Source of the DNA: Bacteroidia bacterium
GTDB lineage: Bacteria; Bacteroidota; Bacteroidia; Bacteroidales; BM520
Assembly: GCA_009930445.1 (NCBI GenBank)
Contig: RZYD01000105.1
Location: forward strand, 1 to 7,759
DNA length: 7,759 bases
Direction of reading: 5' to 3'
Notes under the pieces: generated by a model
What the model was told of the DNA's origin: nothing
Database searches by the model: none
Seen by the model: the letters and a program-made list of their open reading frames with translations, nothing else
Translations under genes and position numbers: made by a program
Shown here: one piece after another, positions 6,503 through 7,759 of the stretch
How positions within the stretch are numbered: position 1 is the first letter of the stretch
Layout of the letters: each line of letters opens with the position of its first letter

Positions 6503-7258
6503 CTAAGCCAGCAGCAATTCCAGGTTATCGACCAAACGACTGGCGCCTATTCGGAACAAATCGGGCGTAAGCCAGTTCATGCCCAGTACCTCCTGAACGA
6601 TAGAAGCATAGGCGAGTGCATCATCCGGGGTTGAAATGCCACCGGCAGGTTTTATTCCCACTTTTTCACCGGTTTTCCGGAAGTGGGTCATAACCACCTC
6701 AGCCATCACGCGAACAGCCTCCAGCGTAGCGGCAGGCATTGATTTCCCTGTGCTGGTTTTGATAAAGTCAGCTCCAGCGGCTATGGCCAGTTCAGCGGCC
6801 AGACGGATATGCCCGGGTGTCTTCAGTTCTCCTGTTTCCAGGATCACCTTAAGATGTGCTTTACCGCATGCTTTTTTTATGGCTACCAGTTCCGCTTTTA
6901 CCTCCTCGTAACGACCTTCAAGAAACATTCCACGATTAATAACCGCGTCAATCTCGTCAACCCCTTGTTCGGCAGTCCATTGTACTTCCAAAACCTTGGT
7001 TTCCAGGGGTGACTGGCCTGAAGGGAAAGCACCTGCCACACATGCCGTTAGTATTCCCGAGCCGGCAAGCTTAGCCTTGACCTGAGCTGCGAAAGGCGGA
7101 TAGACACAAATGGCTGCGGGATGGCCCTGACCGTTATTTTTCTTTTGAAGATTTAATGCTTTTTGACAGAGCGCATCCACCTTTGCGCGGGTATCGTCGC
7201 CTGAAAGGGTGGTAAGATCGACGAAGGAGAGGAGTTGCTTTACGGTATGCTTATCCAT
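6503..7258 (-). CDS. deoC: Deoxyribose-phosphate aldolase
   Basis: DeoC splits 2-deoxyribose 5-phosphate into glyceraldehyde 3-phosphate and acetaldehyde in deoxynucleoside breakdown, using a Schiff-base lysine in a TIM barrel. The 251-residue product carries the Schiff-base Lys167 in ADFIKTSTGK (same number as in E. coli DeoC), the second Lys203 in VGIKPAGGI and Asp104 in DEIDAVINRG, the proton-relay residues equivalent to Lys201 and Asp102 of E. coli. Length and motif order match the E. coli-type class (259 residues) rather than the shorter Thermotoga-type class. It is the first gene of the leftward run and has its own promoter-like sequence at 7273-7280, downstream of the terminator of the preceding gene. 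Nothing else from nucleoside salvage is nearby, so it is probably a stand-alone gene whose transcript may run on into kdsD. Confidence 0.95.
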   Translation of the reverse strand: MDKHTVKQLLSFVDLTTLSGDDTRAKVDALCQKALNLQKKNNGQGHPAAICVYPPFAAQVKAKLAGSGILTACVAGAFPSGQSPLETKVLEVQWTAEQGVDEIDAVINRGMFLEGRYEEVKAELVAIKKACGKAHLKVILETGELKTPGHIRLAAELAIAAGADFIKTSTGKSMPAATLEAVRVMAEVVMTHFRKTGEKVGIKPAGGISTPDDALAYASIVQEVLGMNWLTPDLFRIGASRLVDNLELLLA

Positions 7259-7259
7259 A

Positions 7260-7273
7260 GTAAAAATTTTTAC
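7260..7273. repeat. 14-bp perfect palindrome at the deoC start
   Basis: GTAAAAATTTTTAC, a perfect inverted repeat with no spacer, sits between the probable -7 box (sharing one base with it) and the deoC ATG, so it would cover the transcription start. It could be an operator for a small dimeric repressor. An AT-rich palindrome of this length could also be chance, and no matching second copy was noticed in the other gaps. Confidence 0.3.
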
Positions 7274-7280
7274 AAAGGTA
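7273..7280 (-). promoter_or_regulatory. Probable -7 box of the deoC promoter
   Basis: On the - strand this reads TACCTTTG, a full match to TAnnTTTG, the -7 element of the main Bacteroidota sigma factor. The -33 element would be TTTG; here the T run of the terminator (7294-7301) lies 13-17 bases upstream and could serve as a poor substitute. A start of transcription near 7267 would leave a leader of only about 8-10 bases before the deoC ATG at 7258. Confidence 0.5.
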
Positions 7281-7294
7281 ATGAATTGGGGATA

Positions 7295-7328
7295 AAAAAA
7301 ACGTGCCCTTATAAGGGCACGTTTTTTT
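7295..7328. terminator. Bidirectional intrinsic terminator
   Basis: A 34-bp perfect palindrome: a 20-bp core (7302-7321; CGTGCCC arm, TTATAA centre, GGGCACG arm) flanked by seven A on the left and seven T on the right. Read on either strand it gives a GC-rich hairpin followed by a T run. It lies 20 bases past the stop of the right-edge - strand gene, so its main job is to end that transcript before deoC. Confidence 0.9.
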
Positions 7329-7347
7329 CATAATTCAAAAAATCGAT

Positions 7348-7759
7348 TTAGGGTTTAAGAAAAACAGCAACAGAACTGCTTGTTCCTGTGCCCCATGAAA
7401 TGCCATCATTTGAATATTGAAATTCCAGATTACCACTTGAATTGATGACAAACCGCCAGTAGTCAGTTCCATTGGAGAGGATAATTGCACCACTAGACGT
7501 AGCCGTTGCATTGACCCTAAGATCACCATTCACGGTAGCTGATGCCGTTGTCAACTCATTGGCCACCATATCACCGGCAATCATATGTGTTGACGACACG
7601 GTAGTTGCAGTAATCCCTGCCACCCCAGTCAGGTTACCCCCGGTGAGGGTAGCCGTACCATCGGTGAAGGTAGTTCCGGTTATTGCATCACCATAGATAT
7701 TGCTCAAATCACCAACGGCACCAACAACTCCATCAAAATAACCACCTGTTTCAATATTT
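7348..7759 (-). CDS. C-terminal end of a Thr/Ser/Gly-rich repetitive surface or fibre-like protein
   Basis: The frame is open from the right edge of the window to the TAA at 7348-7350, giving 136 visible residues and no start: the protein is cut by the window edge and is probably much longer. A TTG at 7707 could be mistaken for a start, but coding-like sequence continues upstream of it. Composition is dominated by Gly, Thr, Ala, Ser and Val, with short beta-strand-like phrases (TGTTFTDGTATLTGG, GNLTGVAGITATTV, NGDLRVNATAT) of the kind seen in adhesins, trimeric fibres and phage tail fibres. The last 45 residues are different (YWRFVINSSGNLEFQYSNDG), with aromatics, and look like a globular cap or domain. 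I see no C-terminal T9SS sorting domain or cell-wall anchor. Function is unknown. Transcription ends at the palindrome at 7295-7328. Confidence 0.7.
   Translation of the reverse strand, partial: NIETGGYFDGVVGAVGDLSNIYGDAITGTTFTDGTATLTGGNLTGVAGITATTVSSTHMIAGDMVANELTTASATVNGDLRVNATATSSGAIILSNGTDYWRFVINSSGNLEFQYSNDGISWGTGTSSSVAVFLKP

Noticed and set aside
7335..7529. 64-residue frame on the - strand overlapping the right-edge gene
   Set aside because: It is an alternative frame of the Thr/Ser-rich coding sequence with no motif of its own.
7348..7707. A complete 119-residue gene starting at TTG 7707
   Set aside because: The same frame continues without a stop to the window edge with similar composition, so TTG is an internal Leu codon.

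Overview
The window looks like chromosomal DNA from a member of the Bacteroidota. This is inferred from gene content and style: an LPS-linked kpsF/kdsD and lptB pair, an ECF sigma factor with a non-zinc anti-sigma partner, TAnnTTTG-like promoter boxes and few strong Shine-Dalgarno sequences. I cannot name a genus from this window. Genes are tightly packed, several overlap, and I see no frameshifted gene, tRNA, rRNA, insertion sequence or CRISPR array.

The left third (1-2016, + strand) is a compact run of three overlapping genes. They are the 3' part of an agmatinase/arginase-family ureohydrolase cut by the window edge, a TtcA-like PP-loop tRNA thiolase with CxxC plus a distal Cys, and a free-standing YbaK/ProX-type editing deacylase that probably clears Ala-tRNA(Pro). 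The last two both act on tRNA.

The middle and right (7258 down to 2013, - strand) carry seven co-directional genes. deoC (deoxyribose-phosphate aldolase) comes first, behind its own probable promoter. It is followed by a kpsF/kdsD arabinose-5-phosphate isomerase, a small AhpD-like CxxCxxxH protein and lptB, the ATPase of LPS transport. These three form an envelope/LPS block, with lptB joined to the AhpD-like gene by an ATGA overlap. After a 51-base gap comes a three-gene cassette with gaps of only 3 and 6 bases: an ECF sigma factor, a single-pass membrane anti-sigma-like protein, and a PrsW-family intramembrane protease with a long C-terminal extension. By analogy with PrsW/RsiW/SigW of Bacillus subtilis, this reads as a self-contained envelope-stress signalling module: sigma, its membrane tether, and the protease that could cut the tether. 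The cassette ends against proX in a convergent arrangement in which both stop codons share the same bases.

The right edge (7348-7759, - strand) holds the C-terminal end of a low-complexity Thr/Ser/Gly/Ala-rich protein that resembles repetitive surface or tail-fibre proteins. A 34-bp perfect palindrome, a bidirectional intrinsic terminator, separates it from deoC.

The most interesting item is the sigma/anti-sigma/PrsW cassette. Its anti-sigma-like protein has non-ligand residues at the places where zinc-binding anti-sigma factors carry His and Cys, and it has two Cys residues in its periplasmic part.
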